Below, one piece after another: positions 21,577 through 31,541 of a stretch of DNA of 64,000 bases. The stretch's first letter is position 1. Every line of letters starts with the position of its first letter. The notes under the pieces were generated by a model. That model searched no databases, was not told the origin of the DNA, and saw only the letters and a list, made by a program, of their open reading frames with translations. The DNA comes from Siphonodentalium dalli (lineage: Eukaryota > Mollusca > Scaphopoda > Gadilida > Siphonodentaliidae), in assembly GCA_032622095.1 (NCBI GenBank), contig CP136061.1:44771797-44835796 (forward strand), given 5' to 3'. Position numbers and translations under genes: made by a program.

Positions 21577-22362
21577 TAGAAGGTGACCCGACTTCGTCCG
21601 GGCTTTGACCTTGAATTGACCATTTTGAAGGTCAAGGTCAGGTGGGGTCAAACACCAACACCCCAAAAATTGTGGAAATCGGCCCAGCGGATACCGGCGG
21701 ATACCGAGATACCCTATGCTATGCATCAAATTTCGCCCGTAAAAATCCGCCAGTTTAACCCGATTTGATTTCCACTCAAGTATATAAACGCGCCTCATAT
21801 ACACACGCTCATATATTTATCAAGTTTCAACGTAAAGATAAATTACCATCGTTGCCCGAGATATCGCCAAGACGTCTGAAACAGTCAAATGCATCGGCCG
21901 GTTAAGCGTTAACGTGATCTAACGTTATGACCTCTAACGACGTCATAGAAGTAACGCATTGTTTTTATCCTGATGGAAGATAGTACCACTTCTTCTTGAT
22001 AATTGAGGCAGATAACTAAAACGGATACATACGCATTATATATCGTTGGAAAGAGGAAACACGAAAGATACTCACAGTGTCATTATTATGACTGGCATTT
22101 TATTATTCGCGCTGTTTCGAATCGATTTGTAAGCACCGAACTCAAATGAAAGTCCCGTAACACAGCGTAAAAACAGATTTGACCGCGGCACGTGAAAAGT
22201 TGACCTCGGATCTGAAAATTGATAGGCCCATGCCACCCCCCGGCCGAAAATACCCCCACATACCAAGTTTCATCGAAATCGGCTCGGTCGTTTTCGAGTC
22301 CATCGCGATCACACACACACACACAGATACACACACAGATCTTCCAAAATATATAATAGATA
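21575..22362 (+). mobile_element. ACTAG-element (copy 3), uninterrupted
   Basis: Nearly identical to copy 1 over its whole length (for example CGCCAAGACGTCTGAAACAG and GACTGGCATTTTATTATTCG) but without the inner insertion, so it serves as the empty-site reference. About 790 bp from ACTAGAAGG to the ATATAATAGATATT tail. Confidence 0.75.
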
Positions 22363-22373
22363 TTATATATATA

Positions 22374-22617
22374 TACTAGCAGGTGGACCCGACTTCGTCC
22401 GGGCTGTTTCCCCTCTGCTTTTCGGCGAATTGCGCGATTTGACAATGGGGTAACGATTTGACCCGTCGAAAACACTGCCCGGACAAAAGTACCCGACAAA
22501 AGTACCCGTCGAAATGCATCCGGTTTTACCCGATTTGACCTCGAATTGATCATTTTGAAGGTCAAGGTCAGGTCGGGGTCACGATGACCTTGAATTGTCC
22601 ATTTTGAAGAGAGTGAT
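22374..22617 (+). mobile_element. ACTAG-element (copy 4), fragment
   Basis: Starts ACTAGCAGGTGGACCCGACT right after the tail of copy 3. Contains ACAAAAGTACCCGTCGAAAT as in copy 2, then stops without the usual tail. Confidence 0.7.
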
Positions 22618-22799
22618 TCATGGTGACCCATTCAATACCGAAATGACGAGAGACGATAATTGGGGAGCACAATACCGGTATGTTATAATCAACTCTGTGG
22701 CATTTCTAACCAAAGTTCCCTTACATAGTGGGTCTCCCCAGTTTTATATGTCTTGTCTTTTTTTATCTTATTGCATACCCTTAACGTACTGTTTGTTTA

Positions 22800-22990
22800 C
22801 ATAACATGTCGTTTGTTTACATAACTCAGAGTACTAACATGACAATAACATGCAGTTTACGCGATATTTATGATTGGTATAAGAAAGTTTGTCTATAATA
22901 TAACATTTTGTCTGTTTATGGCCGTTTTAAAGGATGTGACTAATTTGAACAGCAATACCCACAACCAACGCTTATCGTATCTTGAATCGA
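22800..22990 (+). repeat. Dispersed repeat, paralogous to 35640-35825
   Basis: Shares TACGCGATATTTATGATTGG, TCTGTTTATGGC and GGATGTGACT with 35640-35825 in the same order. No conserved frame. Confidence 0.7.
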
Positions 22991-23154
22991 CGATATTATC
23001 AAGGCGCTAATCTAACATAATTTGGTTGTAATCAGTTCAAATATATAGATCAACTTTGGTAGGAGATATCAATTTCCTGTATGTATTAAACATGATATGT
23101 GATTTTCAAAGAAGTGTGCAAAATTGCTCAAATTTAGAAATAATGCTTATGGTT

Positions 23155-23420
23155 AAAGCCACATGCCGGTTTACATTCCAAAATAGAGGTAATAATATTC
23201 TCTTTTGATTTTTTCCCAATATCGAAATAGGTCGATAAATATACCTGAACTATATTATACCTTTCTACGAGCATTATATGTCATAGAAAGACGTATTGAA
23301 GTCATAAATAAAATAACTTCGACGTCAAAAAACGAAACCGAGCAAAAACTATATGTATACTCATTGTTGAATTCTGGAATCGGAAACGGATTTAACGCGC
23401 GACTGTCCGGAAATATTGCG
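23155..23420 (+). repeat. Dispersed repeat (AAAGCCACATGSCGGTTT family, copy 1)
   Basis: Contains AGCCACATGCCGGTTT, TAATAATATTCTCTTTTGAT, ATCGAAATAGG and, at the far end, GGAATCGGAAACGG. The complement of the last is seen at 54060-54080 in the inverted copy. A third copy at 57738-58620 is split by an insertion. Confidence 0.65.
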
Positions 23421-23779
23421 TTTTCTTAACATGATAATTGAACATTTCAAGCACCGCTTTCTCTTTGTTTTAATTATAATAATTAAGTAGTAAGCAATGG
23501 TTCCAATGGTCTATACAGTTTAGATATTTACGCGACCGATGATTAACGTAATTGAACCCGCATAAACTAAACCTAAACGATATCCAATTTATCGAAACAT
23601 ATCAGAAAGAAAACAGGTATTTTCAGCGCTATATCGAAAATAATTTGTTCTGAAATCTTCCGCGTATATATGTTTTGAGATACCACTTACCAAATTGTGT
23701 GTACACTAGGGTATTGCCCTTCAAAAATGACGGCTGACAAACATTATACATGCAGCAACATGGTGTGAAGAATTAGTTT

Positions 23780-24070
23780 TAAGCTGATAATAAACGCTCT
23801 TGATTGCTAATTATCAGTGCATTTAAGTAAGTTGAAGACAGCGGCACCTATCCCGTGACATTTCCCGTGTCTTGTTACCTCTGTGCACATATTTTCCCAC
23901 ATATTTTCCGATCTGATAAAAAAACGCTCTTTATTATTGCAATTTATCAGTCCCCCTTTAAGTCATCTGAGGTCGAAGGCGCCTGTATACCACATGACAT
24001 TCCCCCATGGTCACGTGACGAATGTGTACCAATTGTCCTACATATAGTCTAAGATGATAAGGAACGATCT
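23780..24070 (+). repeat. Degenerate tandem units with GATAA..AACGCTCTT
   Basis: GATAATAAACGCTCTTG, GATAAAAAAACGCTCTTT and GATAAGGAACGATCTTG occur 130-145 bp apart. Each is followed by TTTAAGT and a variable part that includes a TGACAT/GTGAC word. Confidence 0.55.
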
Positions 24071-24327
24071 TGTTTTTTTTTTTGTTTTTTTTTTTGCTCG
24101 TATATGCCCCTTTAAGTCGTCTGATGCAAAAAAAAAAATGACAGTTGACAACAAAACATGACATGCAGGAATATATCGTCACCGCTGATAACTATATAAA
24201 GAAAGCCGCAAACGGTGCGTGGAGTTTGTCCGACATTTTTGACGGACGCCGCAGAAACTACATTCATCTTCAGATAAGGTAATGCACCATATCAGTAATT
24301 ATATCGCCTTGATAATCTTTGGTAAAC

Positions 24328-24814
24328 CAGGGGGGGGGTGAAAAAAAAATCCGGCACGTATGCCGGGGTGGGTGGATGGTCAAAGCCACCAACAAGCAAT
24401 TTTTTCCGCAACTAAAAACATTTCCTGCTTGTTTTTTTAGTGTTTTGGCAATGAGTTGGGCTTCAAAACCACTTTGAATGAGAGAAATAATGTAATTCTA
24501 ACTGGTAAACTGACTTCAGGCAGTTATCGTGTTGTATTTTGAGGCAAATTTTGAAATCCAAGATGGCCGCTGGCAGCCATGGTTTTTTTGGCCAAATGAC
24601 CTCAAAATGACTCATTCCTATTTACATGTCCATGCTGTTAACATCCATGATAAATAGTATGCACAGAAATTCATATACAGCTGTTTACAGTGAATTCCCC
24701 CCGCAAATCGGAAAAAATTGCCGAAAACGGAAAAAAATTTGGCGGTGGGGGTGGGTGGGTACAAAAAATGATCGAAAGGGGAAAAATGCCATACGTCCCC
24801 CCCCCCCCCCCCCC
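24328..24814. mobile_element. hAT-like MITE (copy 2)
   Basis: Starts CAGGGGGGGGG, ends in a long C run, flanked by TGGTAAAC / GGGTAAAC (7 of 8 identical). Subterminal CCGGCACGTATGCCGG and TGCCATACGT are inverted. The interior matches 18195-18711. Confidence 0.7.
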
Positions 24815-25002
24815 GGGTAAACGCGTTATATCTCAGGTTGTATTGTACCGATTGGCCTGAAATTATGCGTGTCGTATTCTAAGCTGGGCCTCGGGGAAAA
24901 ATGTGGGCGCAATCAGATATGGGCGTTTTTTAAACTCGCCAAAATCGTGACAGATAAACGTACAGACACACACACACACACTGAGATAAACACTTGGCTT
25001 TT

Positions 25003-25508
25003 ACACGGTGGGGAATCACGTGGTTTAGAGTTGGTGAGTACCACGCATACAAAATGGACGAGGCTAGTGAAAAAGCACAAAAACAGAATATATGTGGAAC
25101 TGACACAAAACATAGCACTGTGACTGTTGCGAGCATATGCTAGTTTATTTTTGAAACAAGTTGGTACCTTATTTGTTCGGAAATACTCAGTGGTTTTCTA
25201 TAACATTCTGACCAAAGTTGTCAGTCTGAGGTGCGTGGAACACACCACTCCATACATAACGGGGAATCCTTCGACTGGCCACTTTGGTCAGAATGTTAGA
25301 GCAAACAAATGTGAATTTGGACACAAATGGGGTATCAAATTGTTTGATAAATAGTATAGCATACTTCTTAGCTGAACAAATACTATGTAAGATGTCATAT
25401 CCTATATTTATTACCTCTTTCCTCGTTTCTGGTCGCGTTTGCGAATTCTCCGCCATTTTAAGTGCGTGATACTCATCAACTCGAAACCACGTGATTCCCC
25501 ACCGTGTT
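25003..25508. mobile_element. Near full-length foldback element
   Basis: ACACGGTGGGGAATCACGTG at the left is exactly inverted at the right end. Pairing continues through about 225 bp per arm (for example AACATTCTGACCAAAG in both). Only a short loop remains near 25225-25285. A minus-strand frame of 119 codons crosses one arm but matches nothing I recognise. Confidence 0.8.
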
Positions 25509-25552
25509 TTACATTGATAACTAATTTTGGGGTTCGAACGAGCCATGTCCTT

Positions 25553-25831
25553 TTAACCCTTTCTATACTAAATACTCATTGACGAATAGTTCCTTTAGGA
25601 ACTGTTCAGATAATAAGTTCAACAAACGACCATCCATATGCCGTGTGTTGAACTTATTATGTGAACATGTTACACCAATGAATAGGAATCCTTCTACACA
25701 TGTCACTTGTGTTATCTTGGATTTTTTTTTCAACTGTTGTCTGATTTTATCACATGACCATGCACCCAAATGAGTAATAGACTACTCCAATGTATTTCCA
25801 TAACCGAATGAGAGAATCCATTCAGTAAACT
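25553..25831. mobile_element. piggyBac-like MITE, second family (copy 1)
   Basis: Starts TTAACCCTTTCTATACTAAA and contains a palindrome around GATAATAAGTTCAACA and its complement (25609-25662). Ends with AGAGAATCCATTCAGTAAAC, where the terminal AAGGGTTAA is lost. Confidence 0.65.
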
Positions 25832-25939
25832 AGAGATGGGCCTGTCCCAGATGGGACTGATGTATACCCCCCGTATTCAACATGTTATTTGAATGTAGTA
25901 GCCGTTACTGTATATTGGGCACTGAAATTGTGTGAACAG

Positions 25940-26555
25940 GTAACCCTAAATCCCCTAAGCCCTAGCACTAATCTCGTACCTCTTAACCCTTAATCCTAAT
26001 CCTAAAACATATTGACTGAAAAATGTAGGAATAAAAGCTCGGACAAAATTATGCATTTCGAGAAGATTTTGTAAGTTGAAAAAGGAGGCTAACTCCACCA
26101 AAAATAAAAGCTCGGACAAAATTATGCAATGTTCTAAGTCGAAAAAAGGGAATAACTCCACAAAAAAAGTCGGACAGACGTCATAATCGCAGGTGCACAG
26201 GTTCCCAAGGTAGTAAATATCAGTGCCAAGATTAAAAAACATTGACCTAAACATGTAGGAATAAAAGCTGGGACAAAATCATGCATGTTGCAAAAGATTT
26301 CTAAGTCGAAAAATGGGGATAACTCCACCAAAAAATGTCGGACAGACGTCATAATCGCAGGTGCACAGGTTCCCATGATACTAAATATATGTGCCAAGTT
26401 TCACGGAAAATGATCATAAAACGACTGAGAAAAACTCAGGACAAATTTGTGGCCACGGACGGACGGACGGACAGACAGATGGACGGACAGACAAGCTGAT
26501 TCCAATATAGCCCCCCCCCCCCCACAACTCGTTGCGGGGGGGGGGGGGTATAATA
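25940..26555. mobile_element. Dispersed repeat with GGAC microsatellite and C/G hairpin tail
   Basis: Two to three internal units of about 150-180 bp share GGACAGACGTCATAATCGCA and GGTGCACAGGTTCCCA. A GGACGGACGGAC/GACA microsatellite follows, then AAGCTGATTCCAATATAG, a C run, CAACTCGTTGCG and a G run. This tail style is common in dispersed repeats of molluscs (recollection of the repeat type, not a search). Confidence 0.6.
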
Positions 26556-26679
26556 AAGGTTAGAGTTCTCTATCTTTACAATGAACCTATTAGTATGAAG
26601 AATCAGTCTTATTTCTGGAAGATTCTGTTTTTCTAAAAATACTATCAATGTTGAAAAGACTGAGCCTTCTATATGCTAA

Positions 26680-26956
26680 TTAACCCTTTCTATACTAAAT
26701 GGTTCTCCCAATTTAGTTATAAAAGTATACTGTATACATTTGAAGTCTATATTTCATATAGAGGGTTATCCAGAAAAAAATATAGCAGACAACAGACATA
26801 CGAACAAATAATACAAGTGCAGAAGGATACATATTCGCTGATGGGAAATGCTCAGATAATAAGTTCAACAGCATGGTTTGTTGAACTTAGTATCTGAATA
26901 TTTCCTAAGAGAACTACTCGTCAATGAGTATTTAGTATTAGTATAGTAAGGGTTAA
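26680..26956. mobile_element. piggyBac-like MITE, second family (copy 2, both ends)
   Basis: TTAA on both sides (26680-26683 and 26953-26956). Inverted ends CCCTTTCTATACTAAAT and, complemented, TAGTATAGTAAGGG. It carries a hairpin (CAGATAATAAGTTCAACA / TGTTGAACTTAGTATCTG). 277 bp, non-coding. Confidence 0.8.
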
Positions 26957-27911
26957 AATTATTTGAATATGTTTAATCCCAATAAACCGTACCTATACAT
27001 ACAGCATTTGAGACATATGATATGATATATATATATATATAAATGTATGTGAAATTAATATTACAATCGATCAAGCAAATTACACACATATCGAACGGAC
27101 TGGAACTAGGATCGGGTTGCATGTACGATCAACTGAAATTTCTGTTGAAGTCAAACATGAAGGACGCTGAATGTCATAAATAAATTTATATAAATAAAAA
27201 AATCGCAAAGATCACTATCCTATTTTAGCAACGAATATAGGACACGACTGTGTGCCCGCCACGTATATGTTCACACGCCAAAGGTGTCGGGTGCAGCATT
27301 CAACCCCAGATGTGAAATTTACCAACAACTGCATACATTTTTGGCTTGTGCAAGCCTGCAGTATTAACAGTACAGTCTGTGTTGACCCGAGAGCCCCACG
27401 CTTTTGACTCATTATTTACCATTCCGATAAGGGTATGAGCTTAATTACAAGTGCAAACATCATCTTTTTGTCAGAAGAAAGAGTAGTTCAAACTTGAATC
27501 GTTCGCCATTGACGCTTAAGGCATTGCTACCATCGGACGATACAATGTGAGGTATTTGACTCCACATTCCGTGTCGCTACGGTTCAAACACTCGACACGC
27601 AGGTCCTCGTTTGTTTGGACTATCTCACAACAACGCGAGCCAGTATTTGTATATCTGTACCATCCTTCCGAGATCCGACCCTCACGTTATATGTAAATTT
27701 TCTATTTGTTGAGACATCCGATCATCACACGGTGCTGCTTGAGGAGCGTCACGCAGGGAATGCTTCACCCGACCTAGATATCACCAGATACCACCCACAA
27801 GCAGGAAGTACCATCACCAATCCCGACCAAACAATAAAGGATCAATCATATAATGAGGCAGCATAATTTCGCCGCATCCACTTCCGTTAATCTACACTTC
27901 CGTCGACATCA
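26957..27911. other. No recognised feature
   Basis: Contains a short TA microsatellite near 27025-27042. Short frames on both strands have no recognisable content. Confidence 0.4.
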
Positions 27912-28062
27912 GCTGGGGTCAGATAACCGCGGACAATATTATATCGTGGCGTGGGGTCAGATCACCACGGACAATATTATATCGTGGCGTGGGGTCAGAT
28001 CACCACGGACAATATTATATCGTGGCGTGGGGTCAGATCACCACGGACATATCGTGGCGCCA
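27912..28062 (+). repeat. Four 38-bp tandem repeats
   Basis: Unit GGGGTCAGATCACCACGGAC followed by AATATTATATCGTGGCGT. CCACG and CGTGG within each unit can pair. The last unit lacks AATATTAT. Confidence 0.95.
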
Positions 28063-28194
28063 AACTTTGTTTTATTATAGTATTGGACTTGTTGCCTAAT
28101 GTTGGAACAACACAAGTTTACACAATCCAACAAGATTTAAGATGGCCATTTTTCACAGCATGTCATGACGCCATTCGTTCAATGTGTCATGGCA

Positions 28195-28594
28195 TTAACC
28201 CTTTACCCAACAAACCGGCCAAAACCGGCCAAATAAAGCTTCAACAGCCTAAAATATCTTCGGTCTGTGTCAATAGAACCATACAAATATGGATATCATT
28301 GGAATCGGCTCCTTGACCACATTGTGATAGTTACAGTTATGCCCTGTGCCAATGCATTCTCTTATATATGCGAGTCGACCATAGGTCGCCTCGCATGTAT
28401 AAGAGAATGCATTGGCCTAAAAAAAAACTTTTTTTAACACTTTCTACCATTTTTTCTTACATTCTTTAACAATTTTATAATTTTTAATGTGTTAAACCAA
28501 TGCATTCTCTTATATATGCGAGGCGACCTATGGTCGACTCGCATATATAAGAGAATGCATTGGCACAGGGCCCTTCTGTTGGGTAAAGGGTTAA
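28195..28594. mobile_element. piggyBac-like MITE with double-palindrome core (copy 2)
   Basis: Perfect TTAA on both sides (28195-28198, 28591-28594), ends CCCTTTACCCAACA / TGTTGGGTAAAGGG, palindromes at 28348-28416 and 28496-28564. Very close to copy 1 at 505-904. This is the cleanest copy for defining the element. Confidence 0.9.
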
Positions 28595-28923
28595 CGGTAA
28601 TCCCCAGCAACTAAGTTGAACCAATGGACTAACTCCATATATTGTTTCGGATATAAGTTGCTTATTATATATTATTGTATAAATTTATCTTTATTTCCGC
28701 TAATTGTAGATACATGATAGTTTCAATACAAGAAACACATAATAGTGCATATTACTTAAGTACAAAACAAAAGACAAAGGCTGAACACAAATATGCACTG
28801 CATATGTCCCACGCGACAAACAGGAAGATGGAATGCTGCACATTATCACACAAAGGAGGTTGGCGACCATTTGCGTGTGAGCTATAGTATATATAAGAAG
28901 GGGTATCGTTTTCATTGAAGAAG

Positions 28924-29451
28924 ATACACTCTTAGAACAAATGTGTATAAATACTACACAATATGTGTTACATTTGATCTTAAACAAAATTGTGTAGAAT
29001 GCAACATGACATAAATGTGTCGGTGGAATTTTCTCAACATTGAATATGAGTGAATATGTGAGTATATTATATTCAATAGATGAGATATGTTCTATTTGAG
29101 ATATAATCCTCGTAAAAGCTGCCATAATAAAAAATTGGCAGCTGATTTAAAACTTTGATCTACACAATTATGTGTTGTTTAGTTTTTACACAAACATAGT
29201 GTATAACAAAGTTTAAAGCTGCTGCCAATTGTTTGTTCTGTTGTAGCCTTTACGAGTGTTGTGTCTCCAATATAACACATTTCATCTAATAACTATGATA
29301 CACTCACATATTCAATCATATTCAACGTTGATGATATTCCACCGACACATTTAATAATTATATATCATGTGGCATTTCTACACAATTTTGTTTAAGATCA
29401 AATGTAACACATTTTGTGTAGTATTTATACACATTTGTTCTAAGAGTGTAT
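28924..29451. mobile_element. Near full-length foldback (ACACTCTTAGAACA ends)
   Basis: ATACACTCTTAGAACAAATG at the left is exactly inverted at the right. Arms of about 255 bp pair over most of their length (for example AATGTGTCGGTGGAAT in both) with only a small centre near 29175. Transcription would give a long imperfect hairpin RNA. Confidence 0.85.
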
Positions 29452-29694
29452 AAGGTCATAAGTTTAGATGACTTGCGAAGAAAGGCTGCTGTCATGATAA
29501 TTAATTCATCCCATACACCAATGAACTGGTATTGAACGATAATCGATAGTCCGCCTAGGATTCATGTGAACATGTGAGCTATGGCATGACGTCTTAGCAG
29601 TTGAAACAATGTTAAACACCAGCAACCAAGTTGAACCAACATACAAACAGACGAACAAACTAACAGATCATGCACAAATGAATATTAATCCTTC

Positions 29695-30768
29695 AACACT
29701 TGTATTAACTTTGTCATGTGTTTGGACAAACAATTACTCTAGGTTTAATTGATGACTAAGCGTATGGATTCCTTATCTAAAATCATTATTTCTATCCTGG
29801 ATGTTTGTTTGAAAATTATCAAAAGCACCCCTCTAAATGAATATAGACCATTCCAGTGTATAATTTTATAACTGATGGGAGAATCCATTATGTATAAAAA
29901 AGGGTTAATGCATGTTAATTGTTGCGGCAATAAATTATAGTTATAAATTAAACTAATTCAGCAGCTTATAGTTAACGCCCGAAAATACATACATGACTCG
30001 CGGTTACTATACGCCTCGCAGGGACTTGTCCCGACCGATACGTTTAACTTTAAGGTGTGTTTAAGTACACAAATGAGCGATACTCGTGTCCGTCACCACC
30101 AGACATAACTCAAATACTTCCCCCGAGTAATTATTGGTGTGCACCTAACTTCGAGTACCTGGTGACCCAGTTAGTAAGTCCTTGTTGTGGGACTTACCGT
30201 TTTACTCCATAGATATTTGTCGTCTCGTGGGCGGCTATTCATTGTAGACCGAAGGATGATCTGATTCGTGTTTGAACAAAGCGATCGAAATTGAGCTCGA
30301 GTACCTGTTGAAGAAATTTTAAAAACAACGTGTCCGAACAGCACAGGCAGATAATAAGGATTATGGTTGAGTTGGCAATTACTATAGTCCAATTAATAAT
30401 TGATAGTCGTGATACCTAAATCTTGTAATCTATAGCAATGAAGCTAGGACACATCGTCTAACTATAATTAATTCATTTGTATGCTATAGTGAATGAAATA
30501 GTACTCCTTGAACAATTGTGCACCCTTCTTCCACTCCCAAAATGACACTTTCTGCATGGAGAGAAAGCATTTTTTTTTTATTTCCCAAAATAATATGATA
30601 CAAACAATTTACGAAATTTTTTCATTATATTTCATTGAGTCATTGGGGGCCAATTTTCAAACAAACTTCCAGGACAGAAATAATGATTTTAGAGAAGAAT
30701 CCATATGCTTAGTCATCAATTAAACCTAGAGTAATTGTTTGTCCAAACACATGACAAACATAGTTATA
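29695..30768. repeat. Inverted repeat pair with piggyBac-like end inside
   Basis: 29695-29825 (GTCATGTGTTTGGACAAACA, AATTACTCTAGGTTTAATTG) returns inverted at 30640-30768. The left copy continues into a second-family MITE end (GGGAGAATCCATTATGTATA then AAAGGGTTAA at 29904-29913). The spacer holds nothing I recognise. Confidence 0.65.
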
Positions 30769-31513
30769 AACGGACTATATAAGTGATAATTATGATATAA
30801 GAAAGAAAAAAATGCCACTTTTTCTACGACATGAAGGGTGTTCCTTGTTTGTTGTGTCCCAATAAGAATTGCTTGAAAATGTACCAGGTAAATTTCCGAG
30901 AACGCCGCCTCACAATCTAAAATGGTGCGAATGTCCTGACATTCGCGATTATCATAGTGACTTGCATTTTGTTCCGCTATCCGTTTCCGGGATACCCTTT
31001 ATACTAGTTGAGACCGCTCGCGGCCCGCATGCAGTTCGGCAATTTTCTTTTTAGTATTATTTAAACTCGAATTAATTTTTATCACCTCACTAACACCATT
31101 GCGAAGCAATAAAGCGCGTACCAAACAACCGTTACGACATTACTATTATTCCACCAAATGTCACGACCTCCAACAAAGACCATATTGTATAGCGGACTAT
31201 AGCTTAGTCGTAATTCGTATTCTTATGTCTCTCCGCCTTATGCAATTTTTCCGCTGATTCACGTGAGGGTCAGTCCCGGTGGGCTCGCTATTTGTTCCAG
31301 GTCGACACTTGGTCATCTTGAGGCCAACGTTTTGATTTGTGTTGCTACTATCCCGTTAAGCGATGTGTACATCTGGAGTTCATCACATTTCGTGCCCGGT
31401 ATTTTAAGAAGTGGTGAAATACGATGTTGTGGAGTCTGAGAAGAACCCGCCGTTCACCTTGTATGATCTGTATCTATATCCGGCCTCGGCATTCTGGTCT
31501 CTCTTAAAGATAA
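30769..31513. other. No recognised feature
   Basis: Ordinary AT-rich sequence up to the inverted repeat that brackets the 35-bp satellite. Confidence 0.4.
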
Positions 31514-31541
31514 CCAGGCCAGGCACATCTTGAATTCAACT
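31514..31541 (+). repeat. Left bracket of satellite, inverted at 35052-35079
   Basis: This 28-bp segment and the complement of 35052-35079 agree at 24 of 28 positions (core AAGATGTGCCTGRCCTG on the complement). It lies immediately before the first satellite unit. Confidence 0.7.

Noticed and set aside
21373-21804. 143-codon minus frame spanning repeat junction
   Set aside because: Runs through a TA microsatellite and two different repeats (translation rich in YIYI).
22086-22631. 181-codon minus frame
   Set aside because: Crosses the ends of two ACTAG-elements and their microsatellite tail; equivalent frames in copies 1 and 2 are broken.
25187-25546. 119-codon minus frame in a foldback arm
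   Set aside because: Lies across an inverted repeat; the other arm does not keep the frame.
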